A stretch of 64,000 nucleotides of DNA from DATHWB01 sp040880725 (GTDB lineage: Bacteria; Actinomycetota; Acidimicrobiia; Spongiisociales; ZC4RG35): assembly GCA_040880725.1 (NCBI GenBank), contig JBBDHV010000035.1, forward strand, positions 1 to 64,000. Reading direction: 5' to 3'. The notes beneath the pieces were generated by a model that searched no databases, had not been told where the DNA came from, and was given only the letters and a program-made list of their open reading frames with translations. The position numbers and the translations under genes are program-made. Shown piece after piece: positions 1 through 8,181 of the stretch (positions within the stretch are counted from its first letter, which is position 1; each line of letters starts with the position of its first letter).

Positions 1-2
1 AG

Positions 3-944
3 CTAACGACGCGATTCCGGTCCTTCTCGCTCCCACGTGACCTCCCCCGGAGGGGTCGCCGAGAAGCCCTTGAACACCGGAGCGCGCAGGCGACCGTCGG
101 CTGTCCACGACGCGAACTCGATGACTGCGACCAACTGTGGCTCGACCCACCGCACCGGGGTCGGCACCGTCCCGGCGTCCCGCACGCCCGGCGGGTCCGG
201 ACGCTCCATCTGACCGAGTGCATCGGCGACCGCACGCAGCGTCGCCTGGTCGAAGCCAGAACCCACCGAACCCACATATCGGAACAGGTCGCCGTGCCGC
301 AGTCCGAGAGCCAGCGATCCGAACGTCGACGAACGCGAACCGGTACCGGCCAACGTCCCGATGACGACAGCCTCACACGTGTGACGATTGACCGTCTTTC
401 GCCAGTCTTCGGATCGTCGACCAGGTCGATACGGAGAGTCGCGCCGCTTCGACACGATTCCTTCCAAGCCGAGGCCGACCACCGCATCGAACAGGGCCGA
501 CCCGTCGTCGTGGGGGTCCGTCACCAGAACCGAGCGTGCGAAGCCGATTCGATCCAGTCGAGTCCGACGCTCGAACCAGGGCTGATCCACCAGGGGCGTG
601 CCGTCATCGAGAAGGTCGAAGACGACCAGCGTGACCGGGGTGGCGACGACCAGCCCTGCGCTGGGGGACCGCACGTGCATTCGTGCCTGAAGCGCCTGGA
701 ACGACGGTCGTCCGTCGGTGTCGAACGCCACGATCTCTCCGTCGACGACGGCGTTCGCCGGCACCGTCCCGGCCAGCTCCGGGTAACTCGATTCGATCCG
801 GTTGCCGTTTCGTGAGCGAATCGACCCGTCGCCGGAAGCGATCGCGCGGACGCCGTCCCATTTGATCTCGTGGATCCAATCCGGGTCGTCTGTGACATCC
901 GGCCACCGGGTGGCGAGCATCGGTTCGTACACCGGAAGTGGCAT
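3..944 (-). CDS. ATP-dependent DNA ligase (LigC/LigD ligase-domain type)
   Basis: Joins nicked DNA through an enzyme-AMP intermediate. The 313-residue protein carries motif I KWDG with the adenylated lysine at about residue 28, followed by the conserved Arg (GVRA), the VDGEIV motif near residue 67, EGIVSKR near 161 and WRKTV near 181. It therefore has the adenylation and OB domains only, without a LigD polymerase or nuclease part, which matches LigC-like repair ligases of actinomycetes. I chose the ATG at 944 because conservation starts there (LPVYEPMLA) and a TAACGT hexamer lies 8 bases upstream. An in-frame start at 1019 would add 25 poorly conserved residues. The gene lies downstream of hpd on the same strand. 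The family is clear; the pathway (NHEJ or base excision repair) is not shown. Confidence 0.9.
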   Translation of the reverse strand: MPLPVYEPMLATRWPDVTDDPDWIHEIKWDGVRAIASGDGSIRSRNGNRIESSYPELAGTVPANAVVDGEIVAFDTDGRPSFQALQARMHVRSPSAGLVVATPVTLVVFDLLDDGTPLVDQPWFERRTRLDRIGFARSVLVTDPHDDGSALFDAVVGLGLEGIVSKRRDSPYRPGRRSEDWRKTVNRHTCEAVVIGTLAGTGSRSSTFGSLALGLRHGDLFRYVGSVGSGFDQATLRAVADALGQMERPDPPGVRDAGTVPTPVRWVEPQLVAVIEFASWTADGRLRAPVFKGFSATPPGEVTWEREGPESRR

Positions 945-952
945 CAGGTCCG

Positions 953-958
953 ACGTTA
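953..958 (-). promoter_or_regulatory. Candidate -10 (TAACGT) of leaderless ligase gene
   Basis: A TANNNT hexamer ends 8 bases before the ATG at 944. No Shine-Dalgarno sequence is visible between them. Confidence 0.4.
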
Positions 959-997
959 TGCCCGCAGGGCCGAATTCTGCATTCCGCGACGCGAATT

Positions 998-1029
998 CCC
1001 GCGTATACGCGGGATACAACCCAGGGTTT
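998..1029. repeat. 16-bp palindrome plus AACCCAGGGTTT repeat core
   Basis: CCCGCGTATACGCGGG (998-1013) is a perfect palindrome, followed five bases later by AACCCAGGGTTT (1018-1029). The second motif is the core of the dispersed repeat seen near 32.1, 33.3, 37.8 and 46.5 kb. It sits between the hpd 3' end and the ligase start. Confidence 0.6.
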
Positions 1030-1032
1030 CGC

Positions 1033-2142
1033 TCAGAGGTTGCCGCGGGCGCCCTGTTCGCGTTCGAGGGCCTCGAAGAGGGCCTGGAAGTTGCCGAGGC
1101 CGAAACCGCGGGAGCCGTGGCGTTCGATCACTTCATAGAAGATGGTTGGGCGGTCCTGGACCGAGTTCGTGAAGAGCTGCAGCAGGTAGCCCTCGTCGTC
1201 CTGGTCGATCAGGATGCGATGCTCCGCCAGCACCTCGAGGTCGGCGTCGATCGTGGACCAGTCGAGCTTTTCCCGCATCTGGTCGTAATAGCTGTCCGGC
1301 ACGTTCAGAAACTTGATTCCTGACGCCCGCATCCTGCTGACGGTGTCGACGATGTCGTCGGTGAGTAGCGCCATGTGCTGCACTCCCGGACCCCGGTAGA
1401 AGTCCAGGTACTCCTCGATCTGGGACTTCTTCTTCCCTTCGGCCGGCTCGTTGATGGGCAGCTTGATCCGCCCGTCGCCGTCCCAGAGGACCTTCGACAT
1501 GAGTGCGGTGTACTCGGTGGAAATCGACTCGTCGTCGAAGTGCACCAGTTGGGTGAAGCCGAGGACATCCGCATAGAACTTGGCCCAACGATCCATCCCG
1601 CCGAGTTCGACGTTCGCCACGACATGGTCGATGAGGCGCAAGCCTTTTTGGTCGAATTGCAGAAAGGATGTTTCGACGTCAGGGCGATAGCCGGGGAAGA
1701 ACGTGCCGGAGTAGTTCGAACGATCGACGAACGTGTGAATCGTCTCGCCGTACGCCTCGATCGAGGCGGCGACGATCTTGCCGCCTTCGTCTTCATGCAC
1801 AGTCGGCTCGCAATGCGCGGTGGCACCGTGACTGACCGCAATCCGGAAGGCCTCCTCTGCGTCGGGGACGCGGAAAGCGACATCTCTGACGCCGTCGCCG
1901 TGCTCGAACTGGTGACGGTTGACCTCGGAGTCCGGCGCCAACCCGGCGGTGAACACCAAACGGACGTCGTTCTGTTCCATCACGTAGCTGACGCGGTCTC
2001 GCACCCCCGTCTCGGGACCGGCATACCCGGTCGCCGAAAACCCGAAGACCGACCCGTAGTAGTGGGCGGCCTGCTTGGCGTTGCCCACGTGGAACTCGAT
2101 GTAGTCGTATCCGAGAATCGGCATCGAATCGTCCCTGCCCAT
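1033..2142 (-). CDS. hpd: 4-hydroxyphenylpyruvate dioxygenase
   Basis: Converts 4-hydroxyphenylpyruvate to homogentisate in tyrosine breakdown, using Fe(II) and O2. The 369-residue protein has two vicinal-oxygen-chelate domains (about 10-145 and 168-350). The iron ligands of the family are visible at H173 (LIDHVV), H256 (GVQHMA) and E337 (FYEVIE), and the C-terminal GFGLGNF motif that closes the active site is present. Length is normal for bacterial enzymes. GGAGG sits 7 bases before the ATG at 2142. The Lrp-family gene starts divergently 116 bases away with an inverted repeat between, so it is the likely regulator. No homogentisate dioxygenase gene is in the window. Confidence 0.96.
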   Translation of the reverse strand: MGRDDSMPILGYDYIEFHVGNAKQAAHYYGSVFGFSATGYAGPETGVRDRVSYVMEQNDVRLVFTAGLAPDSEVNRHQFEHGDGVRDVAFRVPDAEEAFRIAVSHGATAHCEPTVHEDEGGKIVAASIEAYGETIHTFVDRSNYSGTFFPGYRPDVETSFLQFDQKGLRLIDHVVANVELGGMDRWAKFYADVLGFTQLVHFDDESISTEYTALMSKVLWDGDGRIKLPINEPAEGKKKSQIEEYLDFYRGPGVQHMALLTDDIVDTVSRMRASGIKFLNVPDSYYDQMREKLDWSTIDADLEVLAEHRILIDQDDEGYLLQLFTNSVQDRPTIFYEVIERHGSRGFGLGNFQALFEALEREQGARGNL

Positions 2143-2216
2143 CTCAGTTCCTCCGTCGCGTCGTGGATGCCCACTCTTGTCGCAGCCACGTATTGTTCAA
2201 GCGGCGAGCTCGGTAC

Positions 2217-2275
2217 TAGGCAGTTTGTATAGCCAGTACCCGCTATGCTCCCATCGCGATGCCGCAAACTGCCTA
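2217..2275. promoter_or_regulatory. 11-bp inverted repeat, candidate Lrp-family operator
   Basis: TAGGCAGTTTG (2217-2227) and its exact complement CAAACTGCCTA (2265-2275) are 37 bases apart. The first arm is in the hpd/regulator intergenic region and the second lies inside codons 3-6 of the regulator gene. Between them is a possible -10, TATGCT (2244-2249). The layout suits DNA wrapping or looping by an Lrp-type oligomer. Confidence 0.5.
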
Positions 2276-2735
2276 TTCGTTGGACGATCTCGATCTCGCG
2301 CTGCTCCGGCTTCTCCAGACCGAGCCCCGGGTGGGGATGCTCGAGGCTTCCCGTCGACTCGGGGTGGCGCGCGGAACCGTGACCGCTCGGCTCGACCGGA
2401 TGCGCGGCAGGGGCGTCGTGACCGGGTTCGGACCGGATCTCGATCTCCGGGCCGTGGGCTATTCGGTCATGGCCTTCTCGATCCTCGAACTGGCACAGGG
2501 ACGCATCCGGGACGTGACCGAAGTCCTCGAGGAAATTCCCGAAGTGCTCGAGGCTCACACGATCGCCGGGCGCGGGGACCTGATGATCAGAATCGTGGCG
2601 AAATCGAACGACCACCTGATGGAGGTCATCGAGTCCATCCTCCACTCGCCACACATCGGGAGGGCGGAAACCATGATCGCCCTCACGTCGCAAATCCCCT
2701 TTCGTCCGTTGTCAGTGCTGGCAACGGACGGTTGA
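2259..2735 (+). CDS. Lrp/AsnC family transcriptional regulator
   Basis: The 158-residue protein has an N-terminal winged helix-turn-helix (about 8-55, with the recognition segment around RGTVTARLDRM) and a C-terminal RAM effector-binding domain (about 65-145). Such proteins usually form dimers to octamers and respond to amino acids. The gene is divergent from hpd, and an 11-bp inverted repeat spans both control regions, so it probably regulates hpd and itself. The effector may be tyrosine, phenylalanine or a keto acid; that is inference only. The ATG at 2259 has no clear Shine-Dalgarno sequence, and the TATGCT 9 bases upstream suggests a very short leader. Confidence 0.9.
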   Translation: MPQTAYSLDDLDLALLRLLQTEPRVGMLEASRRLGVARGTVTARLDRMRGRGVVTGFGPDLDLRAVGYSVMAFSILELAQGRIRDVTEVLEEIPEVLEAHTIAGRGDLMIRIVAKSNDHLMEVIESILHSPHIGRAETMIALTSQIPFRPLSVLATDG

Positions 2736-2744
2736 TCTCAGGGA

Positions 2745-3206
2745 TCAGCCCGCCAGGCGCTCGCGCACGAGGCGATTCACGAGAGCGCCGTCGACTTCGT
2801 CCTTGTGCCCCGCCATGATCGTCCCGATGACCCTGCCCGCCGCAGCCGAATCGCCCGCCACGCCGAGCTCATCGATCGTGCGGTCGACGAGGTCGCGCGT
2901 GGCTGCTTCGTCCATCCGGGACGGAAGCCACCGCGCGAGGTACTCGACCTCGAACCGGAGCTTGTCCGCCATCGCCTCGCCCCTCTCCCCCAGGCCCTCG
3001 TACTCCGCCAAGGACTTCTGCATCTTCTTGACGTAGGACGCGATCACACCGCGATGGAAGTCATCATCAACGGTGCCGTCGAAGCCGGCCGCAGTCTTTG
3101 CCACGCCGATCTCCGAACGGACCTGACGAATCACGTCCCTACGTGCGGCGTCCTTGGCCCGCATGGCGTCCTTGAGTTCGTTGTCGAGTTCTTCGGCGAT
3201 GGTCAT
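2745..3206 (-). CDS. yqeY: GatB/YqeY domain-containing protein
   Basis: A 153-residue protein matching the stand-alone YqeY family. This is the tail-like helical domain that is also found at the C-terminus of GatB and recognises tRNA in the amidotransferase. Helical signatures include the N-terminal segment around DAMRAKD, the stretch around YVKKMQKSLAEYE, and the C-terminal VIGTIMAGHKDEVDG. The cellular role of free YqeY is not settled. The ATG overlaps the stop of the upstream GDPD gene by four bases (ATGA, 3203-3206), so the two are probably translated together. Length is typical. Confidence 0.9.
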   Translation of the reverse strand: MTIAEELDNELKDAMRAKDAARRDVIRQVRSEIGVAKTAAGFDGTVDDDFHRGVIASYVKKMQKSLAEYEGLGERGEAMADKLRFEVEYLARWLPSRMDEAATRDLVDRTIDELGVAGDSAAAGRVIGTIMAGHKDEVDGALVNRLVRERLAG

Positions 3207-3904
3207 GTGGCGTCCCTCACAGTTGGAGCCTCGGCGATGAGTTCGCCGGGCCGATTCGTGATGATCGCAGCGACGCCGAGCTCGGCCAACCTGATTGCCT
3301 CGTGGGCGTCGTCGACGGTCCAGGCCACCACTTCGATCCCCTCCGTCCGCGCAGTGTCCATCATCAACGCATGGATCAACAGGTGATGTGGGGCGATCGA
3401 GCGGTGCCCGTGGTCCACGGCGTGTCGAATGGCCGCGACCGGATCAACGGGCGCCTCGAACAACAGTCCGGTGGCCGCGCCACTCCCCGACGCCCGAATT
3501 GCGTCCATCGAAGGCCACCAGAAGGAGGTGACGACGTCACCTTCCCGAGCGTGGGCCGCCACGTCCATCGCGAGTCGGTGCGTCGGGTCGAAACCCGGTT
3601 CGGTCGGGTCGTTCTTCACCTCGAGATCGAGCATGACGGGCACATCCAGGACGTCCGCGAGGACCGCAGCCGGGTGGCCGTCGACGGAGATCGCGGCCAG
3701 GCCAGACCACAGGCTCTCTGCCACGACATGTCCGGCGATCTCCGGATCGTGCGACAGGACGAGACGCCCGTCGGCGGAGCGCCGAATGTCGATCTCCACT
3801 CCCTCGGCCACCGTCGCAGCCGCGTGAATCCCCGCCACGGTGTTGTCGGGGAACCGCGACGGCCATCCGCGGTGCCCCCAGACCGCTGATTCAGAAAAAA
3901 TCAT
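3203..3904 (-). CDS. Glycerophosphodiester phosphodiesterase
   Basis: Hydrolyses glycerophosphodiesters to sn-glycerol 3-phosphate and an alcohol. The 233-residue protein shows the GDPD TIM-barrel signature: HRG with catalytic H11/R12, the metal pair E38 and D40 (VEIDIR), and catalytic H52 (LSHD). The start at 3904 puts HRG close to the N-terminus, as is normal. A longer frame reaching 4078 would run into the divergent whiB gene and adds no conserved sequence. No signal peptide is visible, so it is probably cytoplasmic. It is coupled to yqeY by an ATGA overlap. Confidence 0.92.
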   Translation of the reverse strand: MIFSESAVWGHRGWPSRFPDNTVAGIHAAATVAEGVEIDIRRSADGRLVLSHDPEIAGHVVAESLWSGLAAISVDGHPAAVLADVLDVPVMLDLEVKNDPTEPGFDPTHRLAMDVAAHAREGDVVTSFWWPSMDAIRASGSGAATGLLFEAPVDPVAAIRHAVDHGHRSIAPHHLLIHALMMDTARTEGIEVVAWTVDDAHEAIRLAELGVAAIITNRPGELIAEAPTVRDAT

Positions 3905-4065
3905 GAAGAATCCATTGCGAACCCGCCAGTGTGGCTGTACCGTTCGCGTAGCAAGCACTTGAAAGCGGACCTGTTGCGGCCCCTCTTCGTGAAAATTGGA
4001 ACGAACGCCGTGCCGCGACCGACCCCGAATTCTCTCTCCCACCAGCCACCGAAGGATGGTCTCCC

Positions 4066-4338
4066 ATGGAGCTGACACTCACCCAACCCTGGACCGAAAT
4101 CGCCGCATGTCGCGATTCGGATCCCAGTCTCTTTTTCCCGATCGGATCGACCGGGCCTGCCCTCGACCAGATCGCTGCCGCCAAGGCGATCTGCAGCGGA
4201 TGCGCCGCGATCGACGACTGCCTCCAGTACGCCCTCGAGACCAACCAGGAAGCCGGCGTCTGGGGCGGTTACGCCGAAGACGAACGTCGTCGCCTGCGCA
4301 AGCGCTGGCTCGCCGAGAGGCGCCGCCGCGCTCTCTGA
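4066..4338 (+). CDS. WhiB family iron-sulfur transcription factor
   Basis: A 90-residue Wbl protein. The four cysteine ligands of the [4Fe-4S] cluster are C15, C43, C46 and C52. They are followed by the GVWGG turn (64-68) and a C-terminal basic stretch rich in Arg that contacts DNA. Wbl proteins are restricted to actinobacteria and their phages, and act with the primary sigma factor. A GAAGGA stretch upstream may serve the ATG at 4066. The gene is divergent from the GDPD gene. Which Wbl subclass it belongs to cannot be told from sequence alone. Confidence 0.95.
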   Translation: MELTLTQPWTEIAACRDSDPSLFFPIGSTGPALDQIAAAKAICSGCAAIDDCLQYALETNQEAGVWGGYAEDERRRLRKRWLAERRRRAL

Positions 4339-4361
4339 GCACCCATCGACCCTCGAATCCG

Positions 4362-4385
4362 GGAACCGGCCTTCGGGCCGGTTCC
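4362..4385. terminator. Strong hairpin, probable bidirectional terminator
   Basis: GGAACCGGCC (4362-4371), loop TTCG, GGCCGGTTCC (4376-4385) gives a perfect 10-bp stem with a stable tetraloop. It lies between the convergent whiB and DUF3107 genes. No long T-run follows on either strand. Confidence 0.75.
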
Positions 4386-4405
4386 TTCGTGTCGGCCTCA
4401 ACCGG

Positions 4406-4636
4406 TCACGATGACGGACCGAAGCCCACATTGGTCCGGGCGTCGTCGGTTTCGATCTCGACGTAGGCCACCCGCGAACTCGGAATCCCCACCCGGCGCT
4501 TCTTCGAATCCTCGACCCAGACGAGCACCTCGTCCTTCGCCAGCGCTTCGGCGAAACCGGATTCGAACTCCTGGGCGTCGGAGACCTCCAGTTCGATCAC
4601 CTTCGTCGATTCGGCGATCCCGATTCTGACCTTCAC
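4406..4636 (-). CDS. DUF3107 family protein
   Basis: A 76-residue protein matching DUF3107, a small actinobacterial family of unknown function. The sequence begins VKVRIGIAESTKVIELEV and continues with an alternating strand/helix pattern and VAYVEIE near the end. The start is the GTG at 4636, because GAGGAGAG lies at the right distance upstream and family members begin at this point. A longer frame to 4744 would overlap the divergent LysM gene. Family members are often near WhiB or ATP-dependent helicase genes; here it converges on whiB across a hairpin. Confidence 0.85.
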   Translation of the reverse strand: MKVRIGIAESTKVIELEVSDAQEFESGFAEALAKDEVLVWVEDSKKRRVGIPSSRVAYVEIETDDARTNVGFGPSS

Positions 4637-4722
4637 ATGCTCTCCTCGTCTGCGTCGGCGCGCATCGTACCGGTCCGCGCCCGCCGGCGATCGAGGTGCT
4701 TGTCGACGCGACAGCCGGTCCG

Positions 4723-4728
4723 TACGTT
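4723..4728 (+). promoter_or_regulatory. Candidate promoter, TTGTCG-17-TACGTT, leaderless
   Basis: TACGTT ends 6 bases before the ATG at 4735. A possible -35, TTGTCG (4700-4705), is exactly 17 bases upstream. Confidence 0.5.
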
Positions 4729-4734
4729 CGGCCG

Positions 4735-5298
4735 ATGGCCCCACGACTGTTCCTTCTCGTCGCCCTGCACCTCGGACTGCTCGCGTTGAACCCGGCCTGG
4801 GTCATCATCGATTGGGCCGAACCCGGCGCGTGGCTGTCGGCCGCACCTCCCGAAGACGCCGTCGCCGCGCTCCTGCGCACGATGGCCGTGGCACTCACGG
4901 GCAGCCAGATCACAGCCCTGCTGGCCGTCGGCCTCTTCACCCTGACGGGGAACGGGCGACTCGAACAGGCCGCGCGCAGGGCGCTCCTTCCCGTGTTCCG
5001 CGTAGCCGGCCCGGTCGCGCTCGTGGCCGGCACCGCCCTGCCCGCGACTGCGATGGAAACACGCATTCCGATCAGTCCGCCCCCGGCAGTCCAGGTCGTC
5101 GACCTGCCCACCTCTCCCGTCGGACACGACGCGGTGATCGTTCTGCCGGGACAGAGCATGTGGACCATTGCCGCCGCGCGTGTCGACGGGGACCCGAGCC
5201 GCTACTGGCGGCGACTCGTCGACCTGAACCGGGATCGGTTCGAAGACGTCGACCTGATCCACCCGGGCGAAACCGTGCTACTGCCACCTCTCAACTGA
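4735..5298 (+). CDS. Membrane-anchored LysM domain protein
   Basis: A 187-residue protein with three hydrophobic segments (about 4-24, 42-70 and 84-106) and a C-terminal LysM fold (about 134-187). The LysM part runs from VIVLPGQSMWTIAAA through YWRRLVDLNRD to the closing HPGETVLLPP. LysM binds N-acetylglucosamine polymers, so a role in anchoring to or sensing peptidoglycan is plausible; no enzyme domain is present. The ATG at 4735 fits a leaderless promoter 6 bases upstream, whereas an in-frame start at 4696 would lie upstream of the -10. Its end overlaps the convergent yjbQ end by eight bases. Confidence 0.8.
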   Translation: MAPRLFLLVALHLGLLALNPAWVIIDWAEPGAWLSAAPPEDAVAALLRTMAVALTGSQITALLAVGLFTLTGNGRLEQAARRALLPVFRVAGPVALVAGTALPATAMETRIPISPPPAVQVVDLPTSPVGHDAVIVLPGQSMWTIAAARVDGDPSRYWRRLVDLNRDRFEDVDLIHPGETVLLPPLN

Positions 5299-5692
5299 GA
5301 ATGGTGAGGCGAACCGTGCGCTCCGGGTTGTCGATGTTCGTGTCGACCAGCACGACCGACTGCCAGGTGCCGAGGGTCGGCGCCCCTTCCACCACCGGAA
5401 CGGTCAGGGAAGGAGCGATCCAGGCGGGGAGCACGTGATCGCGCCCATGGCCCGCCGACCCGTGACGATGCCGCCATCGGTCCTCGGCAGGAAGGATGTC
5501 GTCGATGGATGCCAGGAGATCGGTGTCCGAGCCCGCCCCCAATTCGACGACGGCGATTCCGCAGGTGGCATGGGGAGCGAACACGTTCAGGAGACCGGAG
5601 TCGGATGGCTGCAGAAATCGGGCAATGTGGGCGCCCAGGTCCACGACAGTCGGAGTTCGGCCCGTCGTGACCTGGATCTCGGCCGAACGCAC
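5291..5692 (-). CDS. yjbQ: YjbQ family protein (UPF0047)
   Basis: A 133-residue protein of the YjbQ/UPF0047 family, annotated elsewhere as secondary thiamine-phosphate synthase enzyme because E. coli YjbQ has weak activity of that kind. Family hallmarks seen are HATCGIAV (41-48), the His-rich HRHGSAGHGRDHV (75-87) and LGTWQSVVLVD (108-118). The start is the GTG at 5692, three bases after the prs stop. Frames reaching further upstream lie wholly inside prs. It is probably the last gene of the tatD-to-prs operon. The physiological role is unknown. Confidence 0.85.
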   Translation of the reverse strand: MRSAEIQVTTGRTPTVVDLGAHIARFLQPSDSGLLNVFAPHATCGIAVVELGAGSDTDLLASIDDILPAEDRWRHRHGSAGHGRDHVLPAWIAPSLTVPVVEGAPTLGTWQSVVLVDTNIDNPERTVRLTILS

Positions 5693-5694
5693 GG

Positions 5695-6666
5695 TCAGGT
5701 GTTGTCGCCCAGGAAGATCTCCGAGACGCTGGAGTCCATGAGGATGGCCTGCAGCGCTTCGGCGAGTATCGGGCCGATCGAGAGCACTTTCAGCTTGTCG
5801 AGCTGGAGGGCGTCTTCGGTGACAGGGAGCGTGTTGGTGACGATGATCTCGTCGATCGGGGCGTTCTTGAGACGATCGAGTGCCGGGCCGGAGAGCACCG
5901 CGTGGGTGGCGGCGATGCGGACGCTGCGAGCTCCCCCCGCCCGAAGCAGCTCGGCCGCGTTGCACACCGTTCCCGCCGTGTCGATGATGTCGTCGACGAT
6001 CAGGGCGTGGCGGCCCTCGACGTCGCCGGAGACCTCGAGCGCCTCGGAGACGTTGTGCTCGTCGGGCGAACGACGCTTGTAGACGAAGGCGACGCTGGCG
6101 TCGAGATGCTTCGCGTACTTCTCTGCGCGTTTCACACCACCGGCGTCTGGCGACACGACCGCCACCGGACCGTCGAACGTCCCCCTGAGATAGTCGGTGA
6201 TGATCGGCAACGCAGTGAGGTGATCCAACGGATTGTTGAAGAAACCCTGCAGCTGTCCGGTGTGCAGGTCGACCGACACGATCCGGTCCGCACCTGCGGT
6301 CGTGAACAGGTCGGCCATCAGCCGCGCCGAGATCGGCTCACGCGGCAGAACCTTCTTGTCCTGGCGGGCATAGCCGTAGAACGGCATGACCGCCGTGATC
6401 CTGCGAGCTGAGGCTCGTCGGAGCGCATCGATGATGATGAGCTGTTCCATGATCGCGTCGTTGATCGGACTCGAATGGCTCTGGATCACGAAGCAGGACG
6501 CGCCTCGCACGCTCTCGGTGGGGCGGGCGTACAACTCCCCGTTGGCGAACCGTGATCGGTGAAGATCGCCGAGCTTGACTCCGAGAAGATCCGCGACCTC
6601 TTCGGCAAGCGATTGGTTGATGCTGCCGGAAAACAGCATGAGTCGGTTGCGGCTGACGATGTCCAC
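5695..6666 (-). CDS. prs: Ribose-phosphate pyrophosphokinase
   Basis: Makes PRPP from ribose 5-phosphate and ATP for nucleotide, His and Trp synthesis. The 323-residue protein has the class I signature: the ATP-binding YGYARQDKK (97-105), the SVDLHTGQLQGFF segment (131-143), the KRR flexible-loop region near 197 and the PRPP-binding DDIIDTAGT (225-233). The start is the GTG at 6666, with GGAGG seven bases before it. It follows glmU by 14 bases, the usual glmU-prs order in actinobacteria. Confidence 0.97.
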   Translation of the reverse strand: MDIVSRNRLMLFSGSINQSLAEEVADLLGVKLGDLHRSRFANGELYARPTESVRGASCFVIQSHSSPINDAIMEQLIIIDALRRASARRITAVMPFYGYARQDKKVLPREPISARLMADLFTTAGADRIVSVDLHTGQLQGFFNNPLDHLTALPIITDYLRGTFDGPVAVVSPDAGGVKRAEKYAKHLDASVAFVYKRRSPDEHNVSEALEVSGDVEGRHALIVDDIIDTAGTVCNAAELLRAGGARSVRIAATHAVLSGPALDRLKNAPIDEIIVTNTLPVTEDALQLDKLKVLSIGPILAEALQAILMDSSVSEIFLGDNT

Positions 6667-6680
6667 GGTGTTCCCTCCAC

Positions 6681-8084
6681 CTACGCCGGGTCATCTCCCG
6701 AACGCGAGGCACGGTAGCGGTCCGCCAGACGACGAACGAAGTCAGGGACATTGCGCTGCCGCCCCCGGGCAACACCAAGGGCGCCGGGCTCCACATCGTC
6801 GGTGATCGTCGAGCCTGCCGCGGTCATCGCACCGTCACCGATCGTGACGGGAGCGACCAGCATCGTGTCCGAACCGACGAAAACGCCGTCGCCGATGACG
6901 GTCCGGTGTTTGGCGAACCCGTCGTAGTTGCAGGTGATGCTCCCCGCGCCGATGTTGGACCCGGTACCGATGCTGGCGTCCCCCATGTAACTGAGGTGGG
7001 GCACCTTCGAGCCTTCCCCGAGCACCGTGTTCTTCGTTTCGACGAATGTCCCCACCTTCGAGTTGGGATGAAGCACGGTCCCTGGCCGGAGCGAGGCGTA
7101 CGGTCCGACTTCACAGTCGTTGCCCACTATCGCGTCACGCAACACCGAGTACCAGACCCTGGCGCCCGCCTCCACCACCGAAGACGAGGCGAACACGTCG
7201 GGGCCGACGACCGCGTCCGCTCCGATGACGGTCCCCGCCTCCAGGTGGACCCCCGGGTAGATCAGCGCACCGGGCTCGATTCGGACATCGGCATCGAGAT
7301 ACACCGTGGAGGGATCGATCATCCGGACGCCCGACTGCATCCAGTGCTCGACGAGGCGCGTGCGAAGCACGGCGGCTGCGGAGGCCAGGTGCAAATGGGT
7401 GTTCACCCCGGACACCTGATCGGGCTGGGCGCGGACCGCCAACACGGTCTCGCCTCTCCCCGCCGAATACGCGACCAGGTCAGGGAGGTAGTACTCCCCC
7501 TGGGCATTCTCCGGTGTGATGGTCTCCAAACCGCGTCGCATCGCCGCCGCGTCGAAGACATACATCCCGGCGTTGATCTCGCCGATCTCGAGCTCGCCGG
7601 CGGATGCGTCGGACTGTTCAACGATCGCAGAGACGGTCCCGCGGTCATTGCGGATGATCCGGCCGTAGCCGGAGGGATCGTCGACGACGGTCGACAGCAG
7701 CGACACGGTTGCTTCCCCCTGCTGATGGGCGTCGAGAAGGTTGGTCAGGGTCGAGCCGTCGATGAGCGGGGTGTCCCCGGGGAGCACGAGGATCCCGGTT
7801 CCGGCCATGAGTCCGCCGAGATGATCGAGAGCCACCGAGGCGGCATGACCGGTTCCCAGACGCTCCGTTTGGACGCAGTGCTCGACACCGTCGGGCAGGG
7901 CGGCGACCACCTCGTCGGCTCCGTGGCCGACGACCACGAGGGTCCGCTCGGGCTTGGTCTCCATCACGGCTTCCAACACCCAGGCCAGCATCGGCCGACC
8001 GGCGACCGGGTGGAGCACCTTGGGGAGGGTCGACCTCATGCGAGTTCCCTCACCCGCCGCCAACACCACGGCGACATGGCTCAT
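6681..8084 (-). CDS. glmU: Bifunctional UDP-N-acetylglucosamine pyrophosphorylase / glucosamine-1-phosphate N-acetyltransferase
   Basis: Acetylates glucosamine 1-phosphate and then transfers UMP to give UDP-GlcNAc for the cell wall. The 467-residue protein has an N-terminal nucleotidyltransferase domain with LAAGEGTRMRSTLPKVLH (about 8-25) and a C-terminal left-handed beta-helix of hexapeptide repeats, including the acetyltransferase His in YDGFAKHRT. The ATG at 8084 has AGGAGG six bases upstream; a TTG one codon earlier is less likely. It lies between tRNA-Gln and prs on one strand. Confidence 0.97.
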   Translation of the reverse strand: MSHVAVVLAAGEGTRMRSTLPKVLHPVAGRPMLAWVLEAVMETKPERTLVVVGHGADEVVAALPDGVEHCVQTERLGTGHAASVALDHLGGLMAGTGILVLPGDTPLIDGSTLTNLLDAHQQGEATVSLLSTVVDDPSGYGRIIRNDRGTVSAIVEQSDASAGELEIGEINAGMYVFDAAAMRRGLETITPENAQGEYYLPDLVAYSAGRGETVLAVRAQPDQVSGVNTHLHLASAAAVLRTRLVEHWMQSGVRMIDPSTVYLDADVRIEPGALIYPGVHLEAGTVIGADAVVGPDVFASSSVVEAGARVWYSVLRDAIVGNDCEVGPYASLRPGTVLHPNSKVGTFVETKNTVLGEGSKVPHLSYMGDASIGTGSNIGAGSITCNYDGFAKHRTVIGDGVFVGSDTMLVAPVTIGDGAMTAAGSTITDDVEPGALGVARGRQRNVPDFVRRLADRYRASRSGDDPA

Positions 8085-8106
8085 CAACGCCCTCCTGATC
8101 GAGTAT

Positions 8107-8181
8107 GCGACTGGTTCATCGACTGGTCATATCGGCTGGCATCCGTCGGCTGGCACTCATCGGCTGGCATTCATCGGCTGG
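8107..8181. repeat. 13-14 bp tandem repeat beside tRNA-Gln
   Basis: TCGGCTGGC recurs at 8132, 8146, 8160 and 8174, an exact 14-base period. Two more degenerate copies (CGACTGGT...) precede it from 8107. The last copy runs into the 3' end of tRNA-Gln. There are no distinct spacers, so it is not a CRISPR array. Confidence 0.75.

Noticed and set aside
8107..8181. Possible CRISPR array
   Set aside because: The unit is 14 bases with no spacers between copies, and no cas genes are present.
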